Source of the DNA: Thermanaerosceptrum fracticalcis
Lineage (GTDB): Bacteria; Bacillota; Peptococcia; DRI-13
Assembly (NCBI RefSeq): GCF_000746025.2
Contig: NZ_CP045798.1
Location: 1,412,501-1,476,500, forward strand
DNA length: 64,000 nucleotides
Direction: 5' to 3'
Every line of letters starts with the position of its first letter. Position 1 is the stretch's first letter. A program made the translations under genes and the position numbers. Below, piece after piece: positions 9,438-18,509 of this stretch. Under the pieces are notes generated by a model, which made no database searches, was not told the DNA's origin, and saw nothing but the letters and a program-made list of their open reading frames with translations.

Positions 9438-11009
9438 CTAGACAAAATCTTCGCCTTTCACATCATTGTGCGGCTTTGTTTCTTTCTTTTTGATAATTGT
9501 ATCAATGCGTAGAATAGCTTCCGCTACCTCCCCCGCAGCCTTAAGGGCATGCTTTTTAACCAGGGCAGGGTCAAATACACCGAGTTGGCCCATGTCCTTT
9601 ACTTCCCCGGTATCACAGTCGATACCTAAAGAGTCAAGACCGCTTTCGGCCTGGGCTGCCATAACATCTCCCAGTTTCTCCAGGGGATTAAAACCGGCAT
9701 TGAGGACTATTTGCGAGAAAGGCTTCTTGAGGGCCGCAATCACACAATCCAGACCATAGGCTGCCATGCCCCGGACATCTTTACGGGCCTCCTCGATGTG
9801 CCGGGCGATGGCCAGTTCTATAGACCCTCCTCCCGGGACAATACCGCCTCTGACTGCAGCCTGTATGGCGGAAGCGGCATCTTTGGCGATACGTTCCCGC
9901 TCGCCCACAACCTCTTCTGTGGAAGCACCTACGAGGATAGTCGCCTCGGCTTTACCTGCACCCCCCAGCAGGCGCACATGCTCTAATTTTTCATCCAGGA
10001 AGGCCTCCCGGGCACTGCCGGTATATTTTTCCAGCTCAGCTAATTCTTTTTTTAAACCGGTTCTTTTTAACAGCCTGGCTCCGGTATGTTCGCCGGCCCG
10101 GCGCAGTTCTCGATTGGAAACCCGCTGCAGCACCATGACCTGATGGTCGGTCAGAAACTCTTCCGCAGCAGCATCTACTCCCCGGTCAACCAGGATCAGG
10201 TTAACACCGGCTTCTATAATTTTTTTGATGTTGTTCCTGAATTCTTCCTGCAGGGCCAGATAACGCGTAAAACCGGCCTCCGTAGCCAGGGCTTCATCCT
10301 CAACCTCCTCAGGTTCCAGGGCATCATCAATAACCAGGACCTTTACAGGCCCCAGTTTCTTTGGCATTTCCGAATTCATGGGCTCTTTGTTGATGATCAC
10401 CCCGGGTACCACCTGGTTCTCCGCACCTTCCTCAGCGCGGATGATTTCCGCCAATTTAAAGGAAGGATCGCGAAGCTTTTCCTGGCCCATCAAAATGGCA
10501 GCCTGCACCACCAGTTCGGCAATATCTTCGTTCTCCCGGCCTGCCACCAGGGCTACCTGCTTCAATAGAGGGTCCCGGATGTCCTTTATCTGGATGGTCT
10601 TAGCCTCCAGGACAGAGAGGGCTTTCTTGACCCCAATACGTAACCCCTCGATGACTTTGGCCACAGGTACGCCCTTTAAAACCTGGGCCACACCCTCGCT
10701 GACCAGAGCCCCCGCCATAATGGTAGCCGTGGTGGTGCCGTCGCCGATTTCCTCCTGCTGAGCCTTGGCGATCTTAATGAGCATCCTGGCCGCCGGGTGA
10801 TTGACATCCATCATATCCAGGATCGTTACACCGTCATTGGTAATGACCACATCACCAAACTGGTCTACCAGCATGGTATCCAGGCCTTTGGGTCCAATGG
10901 TCCCTTCTACGGCCTGGGCAATGGCCCTGATGGCATTGGCATTGGTCATCAGGGCCGCCAGTCTTTCATCCACCTCAGAGTTCTGCGTGACTTGTTGTTT
11001 TACACTCAT
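9438..11009 (-). CDS. Group III (archaeal-like, thermosome/TCP-1-type) chaperonin
   Basis: A 523-residue chaperonin that resembles archaeal thermosome subunits rather than GroEL. The N-terminal equatorial part has TIGPKGLDTMLVD (from about residue 37), VVITNDGVTIL and EEIGDGTTTATIMAGAL with the ATP-binding GDGTT at 89-93. The C-terminal equatorial part has RGGIVPGGGSIELAIA. Such chaperonins fold proteins in a double-ring ATPase with a built-in lid and need no GroES. In bacteria this group is known from Carboxydothermus hydrogenoformans and related Clostridia, where it also sits in the dnaK operon. Here it lies between hrcA (21 bp) and grpE (10 bp) and so falls under CIRCE control. A GGAGG 8 bases upstream of the ATG supports the start. 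Confidence 0.93.
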   Translation of the reverse strand: MSVKQQVTQNSEVDERLAALMTNANAIRAIAQAVEGTIGPKGLDTMLVDQFGDVVITNDGVTILDMMDVNHPAARMLIKIAKAQQEEIGDGTTTATIMAGALVSEGVAQVLKGVPVAKVIEGLRIGVKKALSVLEAKTIQIKDIRDPLLKQVALVAGRENEDIAELVVQAAILMGQEKLRDPSFKLAEIIRAEEGAENQVVPGVIINKEPMNSEMPKKLGPVKVLVIDDALEPEEVEDEALATEAGFTRYLALQEEFRNNIKKIIEAGVNLILVDRGVDAAAEEFLTDHQVMVLQRVSNRELRRAGEHTGARLLKRTGLKKELAELEKYTGSAREAFLDEKLEHVRLLGGAGKAEATILVGASTEEVVGERERIAKDAASAIQAAVRGGIVPGGGSIELAIARHIEEARKDVRGMAAYGLDCVIAALKKPFSQIVLNAGFNPLEKLGDVMAAQAESGLDSLGIDCDTGEVKDMGQLGVFDPALVKKHALKAAGEVAEAILRIDTIIKKKETKPHNDVKGEDFV

Positions 11010-11030
11010 TCAGGGAACCTCCGGTAATGC

Positions 11031-12056
11031 TTATAGCCTTGTAATGGCTTTGGATAAGGCTTCTGTTATATATTCCAGAATACTCACAGCTTTAGAATAT
11101 TCCATACGGGTAGGCCCTAATACTCCTAAAGTGCCGATCACCCGCCCGTTCAGGTGGTAAGTGGCTGTAATCAGGCTGCAGTTTTTCATGCTCTGATGGA
11201 TATTCTCCGAGCCGATCTTTACCGTAATCCCGGCCTCCGGGGCAGGATGCAATACCTCTTTTATAGCCGCTTCCTGCTCCAGGAGTTCCAGGAGCCCTTT
11301 TACCTTTTCAATGTCTTTAAATTCGGGCTGGTTCAGGATGTTTAAGGTTCCTCCCAGGTAAACTTTATTCTCCTCTTCCAGGCTAATGGCGTTTTCTACC
11401 AGCTCAATCACACTGTTCAGCAGTTTTTTCTGGTAGAGCAGTTCATGATAGATGGTTTGCAGGATGGTAGGACGCCATTGTTCAACGGAGAGACCATACA
11501 GCCGTTCATTGAGCACCCGGGAAATGGCGGTGAAGTCTTCATGATTTAAGCCTCCGGGAACGTCAATTACCTTATGTTCCACGTGGCCGTTATCAAGCAC
11601 CATCACCACCACAGCCTTACTGTCATCAATAGGTAAGATCTGCAGGTGCCGCAGGGCATTCCTGCCCAGGGCAGGAGCCAGGACAAGGGCCGTGTAATTA
11701 GTCAGTTGGGATAACAGTTTGCTGGAAACCTGAATCAGCGCCTCCGTTTCCCGGATTCTCACCATCATGGCCTTGCTGATCATGTCTTTGATATCTCTAT
11801 CCAAAGGCTCTTTTTCCATCAGGCAGTCCACATAATACCTGTAACCTGACTGGGAAGGTATCCTTCCGGCAGAAGTATGGGGCTGTTCAATCAAACCCAA
11901 TTCTTCCAGGTCGGCCATTTCATTTCTTACGGTAGCCGGGCTTACACCCAGGTTATATTTACGGGAAATAGTACGAGAGCCAACAGGTTCCGCGGTAGCA
12001 ATGTAATCCAGGATGATAGCCTGTAAAACTTTTTGTTTTCTTTCATCCATTTTCAT
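11031..12056 (-). CDS. hrcA: Heat-inducible transcription repressor HrcA
   Basis: A 341-residue HrcA. The N-terminal winged helix (ERKQKVLQAIILDYIATAEPVGSRT, then GVSPATVRNEMADLEELG) is followed by the GAF-like and dimerisation domain. It binds the CIRCE inverted repeat and represses chaperone genes until heat stress; in other species its activity depends on GroEL. The open frame extends to 12080, but that start would lie inside CIRCE. The ATG at 12056 has AAGGGGGTGG 6 bases upstream and is preferred. It is the first gene of the heat-shock operon and so autoregulated. Confidence 0.95.
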   Translation of the reverse strand: MKMDERKQKVLQAIILDYIATAEPVGSRTISRKYNLGVSPATVRNEMADLEELGLIEQPHTSAGRIPSQSGYRYYVDCLMEKEPLDRDIKDMISKAMMVRIRETEALIQVSSKLLSQLTNYTALVLAPALGRNALRHLQILPIDDSKAVVVMVLDNGHVEHKVIDVPGGLNHEDFTAISRVLNERLYGLSVEQWRPTILQTIYHELLYQKKLLNSVIELVENAISLEEENKVYLGGTLNILNQPEFKDIEKVKGLLELLEQEAAIKEVLHPAPEAGITVKIGSENIHQSMKNCSLITATYHLNGRVIGTLGVLGPTRMEYSKAVSILEYITEALSKAITRL

Positions 12057-12073
12057 GCTGTACCACCCCCTTG

Positions 12074-12100
12074 TTAGCACTCCCCTCTATCGAGTGCTAA
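12074..12100 (-). promoter_or_regulatory. CIRCE operator
   Basis: TTAGCACTC, a 9-bp spacer, then GAGTGCTAA: a perfect match to the CIRCE consensus. It lies 18 bp upstream of the hrcA start and just downstream of the promoter, the normal position for HrcA repression. Confidence 0.98.
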
Positions 12101-12113
12101 AGTTTTCTATTTT

Positions 12114-12142
12114 AACATACCACTTGCCTTTTTTTTTGTCAA
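12114..12142 (-). promoter_or_regulatory. Candidate sigma-A promoter of the hrcA operon
   Basis: On the minus strand TTGACA (12142-12137), a 17-bp spacer and TATGTT (12119-12114). Transcription would start just before CIRCE. The -35 box is perfect and the -10 box matches 4 of 6. Confidence 0.6.
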
Positions 12143-12175
12143 CGCCGGCTTGTCTCCATTGTCGCACTGCGCCGT

Positions 12176-12304
12176 GGGCATCGACATCTGCCTACCGATA
12201 TCTGACAACCGATAGTTGGCCAGTTGGCCACGAAGCAGTTACTATTTATTAGTTCCTAGCTTCTAGTGATTTTCAGTCGGACTTCGGAAGTCGGAAAATC
12301 GTAT
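12176..12304. repeat. Degenerate heptamer-repeat region between hemW and hrcA
   Basis: The region begins directly after the hemW stop codon on the minus strand. It contains CGACTTC/CGAAGTC-type units (12275-12300, partly palindromic), TTATTAG- and TTCCTAG-type units (12243-12268), CGAAGCAG at 12231-12238 and CGATATC/CGATAGT-type units (12195-12216). It is less regular than the other arrays. Confidence 0.6.
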
Positions 12305-13441
12305 TTAAGGTAGAAATTCCTGAAAAACCTCATTGGCAAGATACAAACCCTGCCGGGTTAAAGCCACATGAGTTGCGGTATTCACCAGGTATCCCCGTTT
12401 AACCAATTTATCGAGTGTGTTTCCGAAACACTCTTCCATTGTTATATGATGCCTGGCTAAAAAGCGTTCCTTTTCCACACCCTTTAAGAGCCTTAATCCT
12501 AGAAACATAGTCTCGCTTCTTTTCATCTCCTCCGTAATTACTTCCTCTTCCGCTCTGAGCTTTTTACCGGAATGAACCGCCCCCACATACTCTTGAAGGG
12601 CAGAATGGTTTCTATAACGTATCCCCTGAAGATACCCCGATGCACCTGCACCCAGGCCCATATATTCTTCATTACGCCAGTAAACCTGGTTATGGGCGCT
12701 TTCTTTCCCGGGTAAAGCAAAATTACTTATTTCGTAGTGATGATAACCGGCACCGGTCAGAAAATGAATGGCCTCCTCGTACATGGCTAAGGCCAGTTCA
12801 TTATCAAACTCCTGTATTTCTCCGCGCCGGAGCATGGTATAAAAAGGGGTTCCTTCTTCCACATGGAGCTGGTACAGGGAAATATGTTCCGGTCTTAATG
12901 CTGTCACCTTGCGCAGGTTCTCTTGCCACCCCGCCAGTGATTGCCCTGGCAGGCCGTACATCAGATCCAGATTAATATTAGCAAATCCTGCTTCCCTGGC
13001 CAGACTGTAAGTATTATACACTTCTTGCGGGGTGTGTATACGCCCCAGCCTTTTTAAATCATCTTCTAAAAAGCTCTGTACCCCCAGGGAAAGGCGGTTA
13101 CACCCACTCTCCAGGAGGGCCAGGATTTTTTCCTTATTTATAGTGCCGGGGTTACCCTCTACGGTACACTCCATATTATCCCCAAAAGTAAAAGAGGCGT
13201 GTAAAAAGGAAAAGAGAAGGCTTAGCTGCCTGCCGGACAAACAGGTAGGCGTTCCTCCTCCGATATAAAGACTTTTAAACTTTTCTTCAGGAAACAAGCT
13301 CCCATAATATTTAGCTTCTTTACACAAGGCCTGCAGGTAGGTCTCCTTCTCTCCTTCCCCCCTGCCGGGATAAGAGGTGAAATCACAATACCGGCATTTG
13401 ACTTCACAGAAAGGGATGTGTACATAAAGAGCGCGTTCCAT
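12305..13441 (-). CDS. hemW: HemW-type radical SAM protein (coproporphyrinogen III oxidase-like)
   Basis: A 378-residue radical SAM protein beginning MERALYVHIPFCEVKCRYCDF, with the cluster motif CxxxCxYC (Cys12, 16, 19). YIGGGTPTCLSG and the C-terminal HemN-C domain (LFLGLRLLKGVEKERF region) complete the HemW architecture. HemW binds heme and is thought to be a heme chaperone; it is often misannotated as oxygen-independent coproporphyrinogen oxidase (HemN). It follows lepA by 8 bp, a conserved lepA-hemW pair in Firmicutes, normally just upstream of hrcA as here. Confidence 0.92.
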   Translation of the reverse strand: MERALYVHIPFCEVKCRYCDFTSYPGRGEGEKETYLQALCKEAKYYGSLFPEEKFKSLYIGGGTPTCLSGRQLSLLFSFLHASFTFGDNMECTVEGNPGTINKEKILALLESGCNRLSLGVQSFLEDDLKRLGRIHTPQEVYNTYSLAREAGFANINLDLMYGLPGQSLAGWQENLRKVTALRPEHISLYQLHVEEGTPFYTMLRRGEIQEFDNELALAMYEEAIHFLTGAGYHHYEISNFALPGKESAHNQVYWRNEEYMGLGAGASGYLQGIRYRNHSALQEYVGAVHSGKKLRAEEEVITEEMKRSETMFLGLRLLKGVEKERFLARHHITMEECFGNTLDKLVKRGYLVNTATHVALTRQGLYLANEVFQEFLP

Positions 13442-13449
13442 CTGCCCAC

Positions 13450-15252
13450 CTACTTATCATCAAGGCTTAAGACGGCCATGAAGGCTTCCTGGGGAATTTC
13501 CACGCTGCCCACCTGCTTCATACGCCGCTTACCTTCTTTTTGCTTTTCCAGGAGTTTGCGTTTACGGGTAATATCCCCGCCATAACACTTATCAAGCACG
13601 TTTTTACGCATAGCTTTAATGGTTTCCCTGGCGATGATCTTATTACCAATGGCAGCCTGGATAGGCACTTCAAACATCTGCCGGGGAATAATTTCCCGCA
13701 GTTTCTCCGTAAGGGCCCGCCCCCGGGTGTAAGCCCGGTCACGGTGCACGATAAAGGAGAGGGCGTCGACAATTTCCCCGTTTACCAGGACATCCAGTTT
13801 GACCAGGTCCGACTCCTTATAGCCGGTTACTTCATAATCCAGAGAGGCATAGCCCCGGGTACGGGACTTCAACTGGTCAAAGAAATCATAAACGATTTCA
13901 CTTAAAGGCAGGTCATACTTCAGCATGACCCGGCTAGCCGAGAGATAATCCATAGTCAGGAAGGTTCCCCTCTTCTCCTGGGCCAGTTCCATGACCGGAC
14001 CTACATAATCGGTCGGCACCATAATGGTGGCCGTGACATAGGGTTCGGAGATGGATTCGATTTGCTGGACAGGCGGCAGTTTCGTGGGATTATCAATTTC
14101 GATTAACTCGCCGTTGGTTTTAAGAATCCTGTAGATAACACTGGGGGCTGTGGTTAAGAGGTTTAAGTTATATTCCCGCTCCAGCCGTTCCTGGATAATT
14201 TCCATATGCAGAAGACCTAAGAAACCACAGCGAAAACCAAAACCTAAAGCGACTGATGTTTCCGGTTCATATATTAAGGAAGCATCATTGAGCTTTAACT
14301 TTTCCAGGGCATCACGAAGGTTTTCGTAATCACCGGTATCAATAGGATAGAGGCCGCAGAAAACCATGGGTGTTACCTTGCGGTAGCCCGGCAATGGTTC
14401 TGCAGCCGGCTTTTCCCCATCGGTGATGGTGTCACCCACCCTGGTGTCTTTCACGTTTTTGATACTGGCCGCCATAAAGCCCACAGTACCGGTAGTCAAT
14501 TCATCCACCATGCGCATGGCCGGCGTAAAGACACCAACCTCCGTCACTTCGAACTCTTTCCCTGTAGACATCATTTTGATCTTCATACCCTTTTTGATGG
14601 AGCCATCCACAACCCGTAAATAGGAAATAGCTCCCTTATAGGGATCGAAGTGGGAATCGAAAATCAGGGCCTTTAAAGGAGCCTGGGGATTGCCTTGGGG
14701 AGGTGGAACCTTTTGGATTACCGCCTCTAATATTTCAGGTATGCCGATTCCCTCTTTGGCCGAGGCCAGGATGGCTTCGCTGCAGTCAAGACCGATGATT
14801 TCTTCGATTTCCTTTTTTACCCGTTCCGGTTCGGCACTGGGCAAATCTATCTTATTAATGACCGGGATGATTTCCAGGTCATGTTCCAGGGCCAAATACA
14901 CGTTGGCCAGGGTCTGGGCCTCAATACCCTGGGCCGCATCCACCACCAGGATAGCCCCTTCGCAGGCGGCCAAACTGCGGGAGACTTCGTAAGTAAAGTC
15001 CACATGGCCCGGAGTATCAATGAGGTTTAAGAGGTATTCCTTGCCATCAGAACCCACATATTTCATGCGTACGGCCTGGAGTTTTATGGTAATGCCCCTT
15101 TCCCGCTCCAGCTCCATCTGGTCCAGTACCTGATCCGTCATTTCCCGGGCGCTAAGAGCACCTGTATATTCTAAGAGCCGGTCAGCCAGGGTCGACTTGC
15201 CATGGTCAATATGGGCGATGATACAAAAATTGCGTATATGCTCCTGACTCAT
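13450..15252 (-). CDS. lepA: Elongation factor 4 (LepA), back-translocating GTPase
   Basis: A 600-residue translational GTPase, the normal LepA length. It opens with [22 protein letters not shown] (P-loop) and has [17 protein letters not shown] and NKIDLPSA. The LepA-specific C-terminal domain ([22 protein letters not shown]) lies near the end. It acts on stalled or mispositioned ribosomes. The gene pairs with hemW downstream. Its 5' leader carries five in-phase heptamers ending 14 bp before the start codon. Confidence 0.97.
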   Translation of the reverse strand: MSQEHIRNFCIIAHIDHGKSTLADRLLEYTGALSAREMTDQVLDQMELERERGITIKLQAVRMKYVGSDGKEYLLNLIDTPGHVDFTYEVSRSLAACEGAILVVDAAQGIEAQTLANVYLALEHDLEIIPVINKIDLPSAEPERVKKEIEEIIGLDCSEAILASAKEGIGIPEILEAVIQKVPPPQGNPQAPLKALIFDSHFDPYKGAISYLRVVDGSIKKGMKIKMMSTGKEFEVTEVGVFTPAMRMVDELTTGTVGFMAASIKNVKDTRVGDTITDGEKPAAEPLPGYRKVTPMVFCGLYPIDTGDYENLRDALEKLKLNDASLIYEPETSVALGFGFRCGFLGLLHMEIIQERLEREYNLNLLTTAPSVIYRILKTNGELIEIDNPTKLPPVQQIESISEPYVTATIMVPTDYVGPVMELAQEKRGTFLTMDYLSASRVMLKYDLPLSEIVYDFFDQLKSRTRGYASLDYEVTGYKESDLVKLDVLVNGEIVDALSFIVHRDRAYTRGRALTEKLREIIPRQMFEVPIQAAIGNKIIARETIKAMRKNVLDKCYGGDITRKRKLLEKQKEGKRRMKQVGSVEIPQEAFMAVLSLDDK

Positions 15253-15265
15253 GTTTCCTCCTTAC

Positions 15266-15300
15266 AGTTAGTTACTAGTTACTAGTTATTAGTTACTAGT
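15266..15300. repeat. Heptamer array in the lepA leader
   Basis: Five units in exact phase: AGTTAGT, then TACTAGT twice, TATTAGT and TACTAGT. They lie just upstream of the lepA start. A TTCGCTTCGC element follows at 15308-15317, similar to elements in other arrays. The stop of murJ, further on, is also a TAGTTGC unit. Confidence 0.8.
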
Positions 15301-15363
15301 GGGAAAGTTCGCTTCGCAAAAAGATACTCAAAATATTATAGCAATTATCCTATAGGGTAGCAA

Positions 15364-16926
15364 CTAGCGCCGCTTCTGGAAACGCCTGAGGAATAAGGAT
15401 TTGGCCAGTTCTCCTTCTTCCATTTTGAGAAGCAGTACCAGGACAGCAAAGACAAGGACACCAACACTGACCCCACCCCCCACCTGCAGCAGCTGGCCAA
15501 ATTTAGTAGTTGTCCCTACTAACATTTCGATAAACCGGGCCGTTAAATAGGCAATCAAACCCATAACCAGGGAGACAAGCAGAGTCTTGGTAAAAGACGC
15601 CAGGATTCTTTTTCCGTCAATGCCCCCGATTTTTTGTCTTAAGATCAGGAGGAGTCCTAAAAGGTTAACGATTCCCGCTATGGAATAAGCCAGGGCCAGC
15701 CCGCCGTGGCCCAGGGGTTTTATCAAGAGAAAGTTCAAAGCAATATTCACCAGAATAGTGCCAATTCCTACGGTAACGGGCGTCCTGGTATCCTGAAGGG
15801 AGTAAAATACCCTGTTTAAGAGCTGGATGGCAGAATAAGCAAACAAGCCGATGCTGTAAAACAAGAGGGCATAGGCTGTAGCCCGGGTATCCTCTACGGT
15901 AAACTTTCCTTGCTGAAAGAGAAGGCGCACCACAGGAGTCTTCAGGGCAATTAACCCCACGGCAGCGGGCAAAGTGACAAAGATAATGGTGCGGACACCT
16001 AAAGACATGGTTTTTTTGAATTCTTCTTTCTCTCCCCGGGCGGCGTGTCCGGTTAAAGTAGGAAAGACGGCTACAGCAATGGCGATGGCGAAAATACCTA
16101 TGGGCAGCTGCATAATACGCTGGGCATTTCTTAAGGCAGTAATCATACCTTCAGAAAGACTGGAACCAAGGTTTTGGTTAACAAAAAGGTTAAAGTGGGT
16201 TACCGAAAGTCCGATTAACACGGGTAAGATTAAGGTGCCGATCTTTTTGACACCGGGGTGGCTCAAGTCCATAATTGGACGGTACCGTAAACCCAGCTTT
16301 AAGAGAGCCGGCAGCTGTACGGCAAAATTTAAAGCGGCCCCTACCACCACACCAATGGCAAAACCTACTATGCCAAAGGATGGAGCCAGCAGTAAACCTA
16401 CCACAATGATCCCCAGGTTATACATCACCGAGCCTACGGCAGGCGCCAGGAAATGCTGATAGGAATTAAGAATCCCCATAGAGATGCCGTTTAAAGCCAT
16501 AAAGAAAGTTTGTAAAAACATGATACGGGTCATTTTCACCGTCAGGTCCAAATTGTCGGGGGAAAAGCCGGGAACGAGGATATAAATTAAGGCAGGCGCA
16601 AAAATAAAACCGATGGTGATTCCCACCAGCATCAGAATGATGACAATATTAAAAATTGTACTGGCAACACGCCAGCCGTCCTCTTCTTTCTGGGTGGCAA
16701 TATAACTGGAGAATACAGGGATAAAGGCAGAACTTAAGGCTCCCCCCACCAGTAAATAATATAGAAAATCCGGAATAGAAAAGGCTGCGTTGTAGGCATC
16801 GGTGAATTTGTTCTGGCCAAAGCGGGCTAAAATGACCATATCCCGCACATATCCGATAATCCGGGAAAGGACCATGGCCACCATGATGATCCCGGCAGCC
16901 TTGGCTACCTTTGTACCTGTCGACAT
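15364..16926 (-). CDS. murJ: Lipid II flippase MurJ (MviN family)
   Basis: A 520-residue polytopic membrane protein with about 14 predicted membrane segments. It begins TGTKVAKAAGIIMVAMVLSRIIGYVRDMVILARFG, the strongly conserved MviN/MurJ N-terminus with the SR and G-x-x-R-D residues. It flips lipid II across the membrane for peptidoglycan synthesis. It may share a transcript with the small protein ending 39 bp upstream. The last codon and stop (CGC TAG TTGC) run into heptamer-like sequence. Confidence 0.93.
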   Translation of the reverse strand: MSTGTKVAKAAGIIMVAMVLSRIIGYVRDMVILARFGQNKFTDAYNAAFSIPDFLYYLLVGGALSSAFIPVFSSYIATQKEEDGWRVASTIFNIVIILMLVGITIGFIFAPALIYILVPGFSPDNLDLTVKMTRIMFLQTFFMALNGISMGILNSYQHFLAPAVGSVMYNLGIIVVGLLLAPSFGIVGFAIGVVVGAALNFAVQLPALLKLGLRYRPIMDLSHPGVKKIGTLILPVLIGLSVTHFNLFVNQNLGSSLSEGMITALRNAQRIMQLPIGIFAIAIAVAVFPTLTGHAARGEKEEFKKTMSLGVRTIIFVTLPAAVGLIALKTPVVRLLFQQGKFTVEDTRATAYALLFYSIGLFAYSAIQLLNRVFYSLQDTRTPVTVGIGTILVNIALNFLLIKPLGHGGLALAYSIAGIVNLLGLLLILRQKIGGIDGKRILASFTKTLLVSLVMGLIAYLTARFIEMLVGTTTKFGQLLQVGGGVSVGVLVFAVLVLLLKMEEGELAKSLFLRRFQKRR

Positions 16927-16965
16927 TGAGAAACACCTTCTAATCTCGTTTTACGCTAAATAATT

Positions 16966-17337
16966 CTATCGAAACTGCCTAAGCTTGTCTACAACAATTT
17001 CCTTAAGGCCTCTATAGCCATGTAAGCCCAGGGACCTGGTATCTTGAAACAACTTGATGAGGCTGTCTCTGGCGGCAGCGGGAGCAGCTTTCAGTTTTTC
17101 GGCAAGAGGCAGCTGAGGGATTGCAGGCCCTTGGGGAATTCTCACATTATCCAGAGCGAAATCCTGCCCCACCAGTTTTAACTGGATTTTTTCCGCTTCA
17201 TAGTGAAAAGAGAGCATATCTTCCACAGGCCACTGGGTAATTCTTTTCATGCTGTAAAAAGTGGTGAAAAGCCCCAGACTCATAAAAACAAGGGCAAACA
17301 GGGAGATCAGCATCATTTGTTTCCTGTAAGAAAGCAT
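16966..17337 (-). CDS. Small membrane-anchored protein of unknown function
   Basis: A 123-residue protein I do not recognise. It has a single N-terminal membrane segment (about residues 8-28, ISLFALVFMSLGLFTTFYS) and a soluble remainder rich in Leu, Ala and Lys, presumably outside the cell. The start has GGAAGG-type bases a few positions upstream. It lies directly upstream of murJ on the same strand. Its 5' side is bounded by the terminator of the hpd locus, so it probably opens the murJ transcript. No catalytic or binding motif is visible. Confidence 0.7.
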   Translation of the reverse strand: MLSYRKQMMLISLFALVFMSLGLFTTFYSMKRITQWPVEDMLSFHYEAEKIQLKLVGQDFALDNVRIPQGPAIPQLPLAEKLKAAPAAARDSLIKLFQDTRSLGLHGYRGLKEIVVDKLRQFR

Positions 17338-17391
17338 GGCCTTCCTCCTTTCTCTTCATACACTTCCCGTAATCGGGATGATTTAAACAAA

Positions 17392-17420
17392 GGAAAAAGG
17401 CATTGCACGAAGCAATGCCC
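17392..17420 (-). terminator. Terminator of the hpd locus
   Basis: An 8-bp stem (GGCATTGC/GCAATGCC) with a 5-base loop; on the minus strand it is followed by T5. It lies about 55 bp after the hpdA stop. Confidence 0.8.
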
Positions 17421-17473
17421 ATATGTCTTATGTTTTAGATAACACTACCTTGCGACTATTTTTGATCCACGAG

Positions 17474-18424
17474 TTAAAAAGGAGTATCATGGCCTACATA
17501 ACAAAGAATATCCCTCTCTAAAAAGATGTCCTGGAGAGGGCCCAGTACTTCCTCTGGTATTCCTTCCTTTTCACTATAGGGATAGTCCATTCCCAACTGC
17601 CGCCATTTGGATTCTCCCAGGCGGTGAAAAGGAAGGAGATTGATCTCCTTCAATCCTACCTTTTTCATAAAATCAGCCGTAGCGATAATATTATCCTCAG
17701 AATCGTTGAACCCCTCTATTACTGGCATGCGTATCACCAGCCTGCCCGGCCAGTGCGAGGTAACCAAAGCAACTATATTGGCTAAAATGATTTCATTCGT
17801 AACGCCCGTTTTTTCTTTATGCCTTTCAGGGTCCATATGTTTGATATCGATAAAAGCGAAATCGATATACTTCATGGCTTGCAAGAGGAAATCCCTGTCG
17901 GTATAAGCTGTGGTTTCCACGGCAGTATGGATATAAGCTTCCTTGCATTTTTTCAAAACAGCTAAAATAAAGTCTCGTTGTAAGAAGGGTTCCCCGCCGC
18001 TGAAGGTCACGCCTCCTCTGGCTCCCCAAAAATTCCTGTCCCTGTTTAGAATACGCATCAGCTCCGACTCACTTATCCATTTACCGCAAACCACTAAAGC
18101 CTCATGGAGACAGGCCTCAGTACATTCCATGGTTTCACAGGAGGCGCAAATAGTCCAGTTAATCATTATACCCGTACCGTCACTATACCTACTGATGGCC
18201 TCAAAGGGACAGGCCCGTAGACAACGCGTACAACCTTGGCTCAAGTGAACACACTTGCTCATTCTTAACATCGGCCTCCGGCGGTATTCCCATCCTTCCG
18301 GATTGGCACACCACTGGCATCGCAAAGGACACCCGCTCAAGAAAACCAAAGTCCTGCAGCCGGGTCCGTCGTGCACAGAATAACTCTGAATATCAAAAAC
18401 TAACCCCTTATTCTCTTTCAACAT
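17474..18424 (-). CDS. hpdA: 4-hydroxyphenylacetate decarboxylase activating enzyme (radical SAM)
   Basis: A glycyl radical enzyme activase that uses SAM and a [4Fe-4S] cluster to put the radical on HpdB. The N-terminus has SVHDGPGCRTLVFLSGCPLRCQWCANPE with Cys-x3-Cys-x2-Cys (Cys33, 37, 40 counted from the upstream ATG). A ferredoxin-like insert with two further Cys clusters follows (CVHLSQGCTRCLRACPFEA and CASCETMECTEACLHEA), as in the HPAD/BSS activase class. GGVTFSGGEPFLQ is the GGE motif. The ATG at 18424 gives 316 residues, the length I recall for C. difficile HpdA, and sits at proper distance from GGGAGG. A second ATG at 18427 touches the ribosome binding site. Confidence 0.92.
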   Translation of the reverse strand: MLKENKGLVFDIQSYSVHDGPGCRTLVFLSGCPLRCQWCANPEGWEYRRRPMLRMSKCVHLSQGCTRCLRACPFEAISRYSDGTGIMINWTICASCETMECTEACLHEALVVCGKWISESELMRILNRDRNFWGARGGVTFSGGEPFLQRDFILAVLKKCKEAYIHTAVETTAYTDRDFLLQAMKYIDFAFIDIKHMDPERHKEKTGVTNEIILANIVALVTSHWPGRLVIRMPVIEGFNDSEDNIIATADFMKKVGLKEINLLPFHRLGESKWRQLGMDYPYSEKEGIPEEVLGPLQDIFLERDILCYVGHDTPF

Positions 18425-18509
18425 CATTCCTCCCTTGTGTCCTTGTCCTTAGCCACGGGAAGAATAAGGACAGCTTCCAACGTTCCCTCACCCCCCACGC
18501 AGCTGCTTA

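Noticed and set aside
9466-11160. Several plus-strand open frames of 90-160 residues opposite the chaperonin and hrcA genes
   Set aside because: They are antisense shadows of well-conserved genes and have no recognisable domains or ribosome binding sites.
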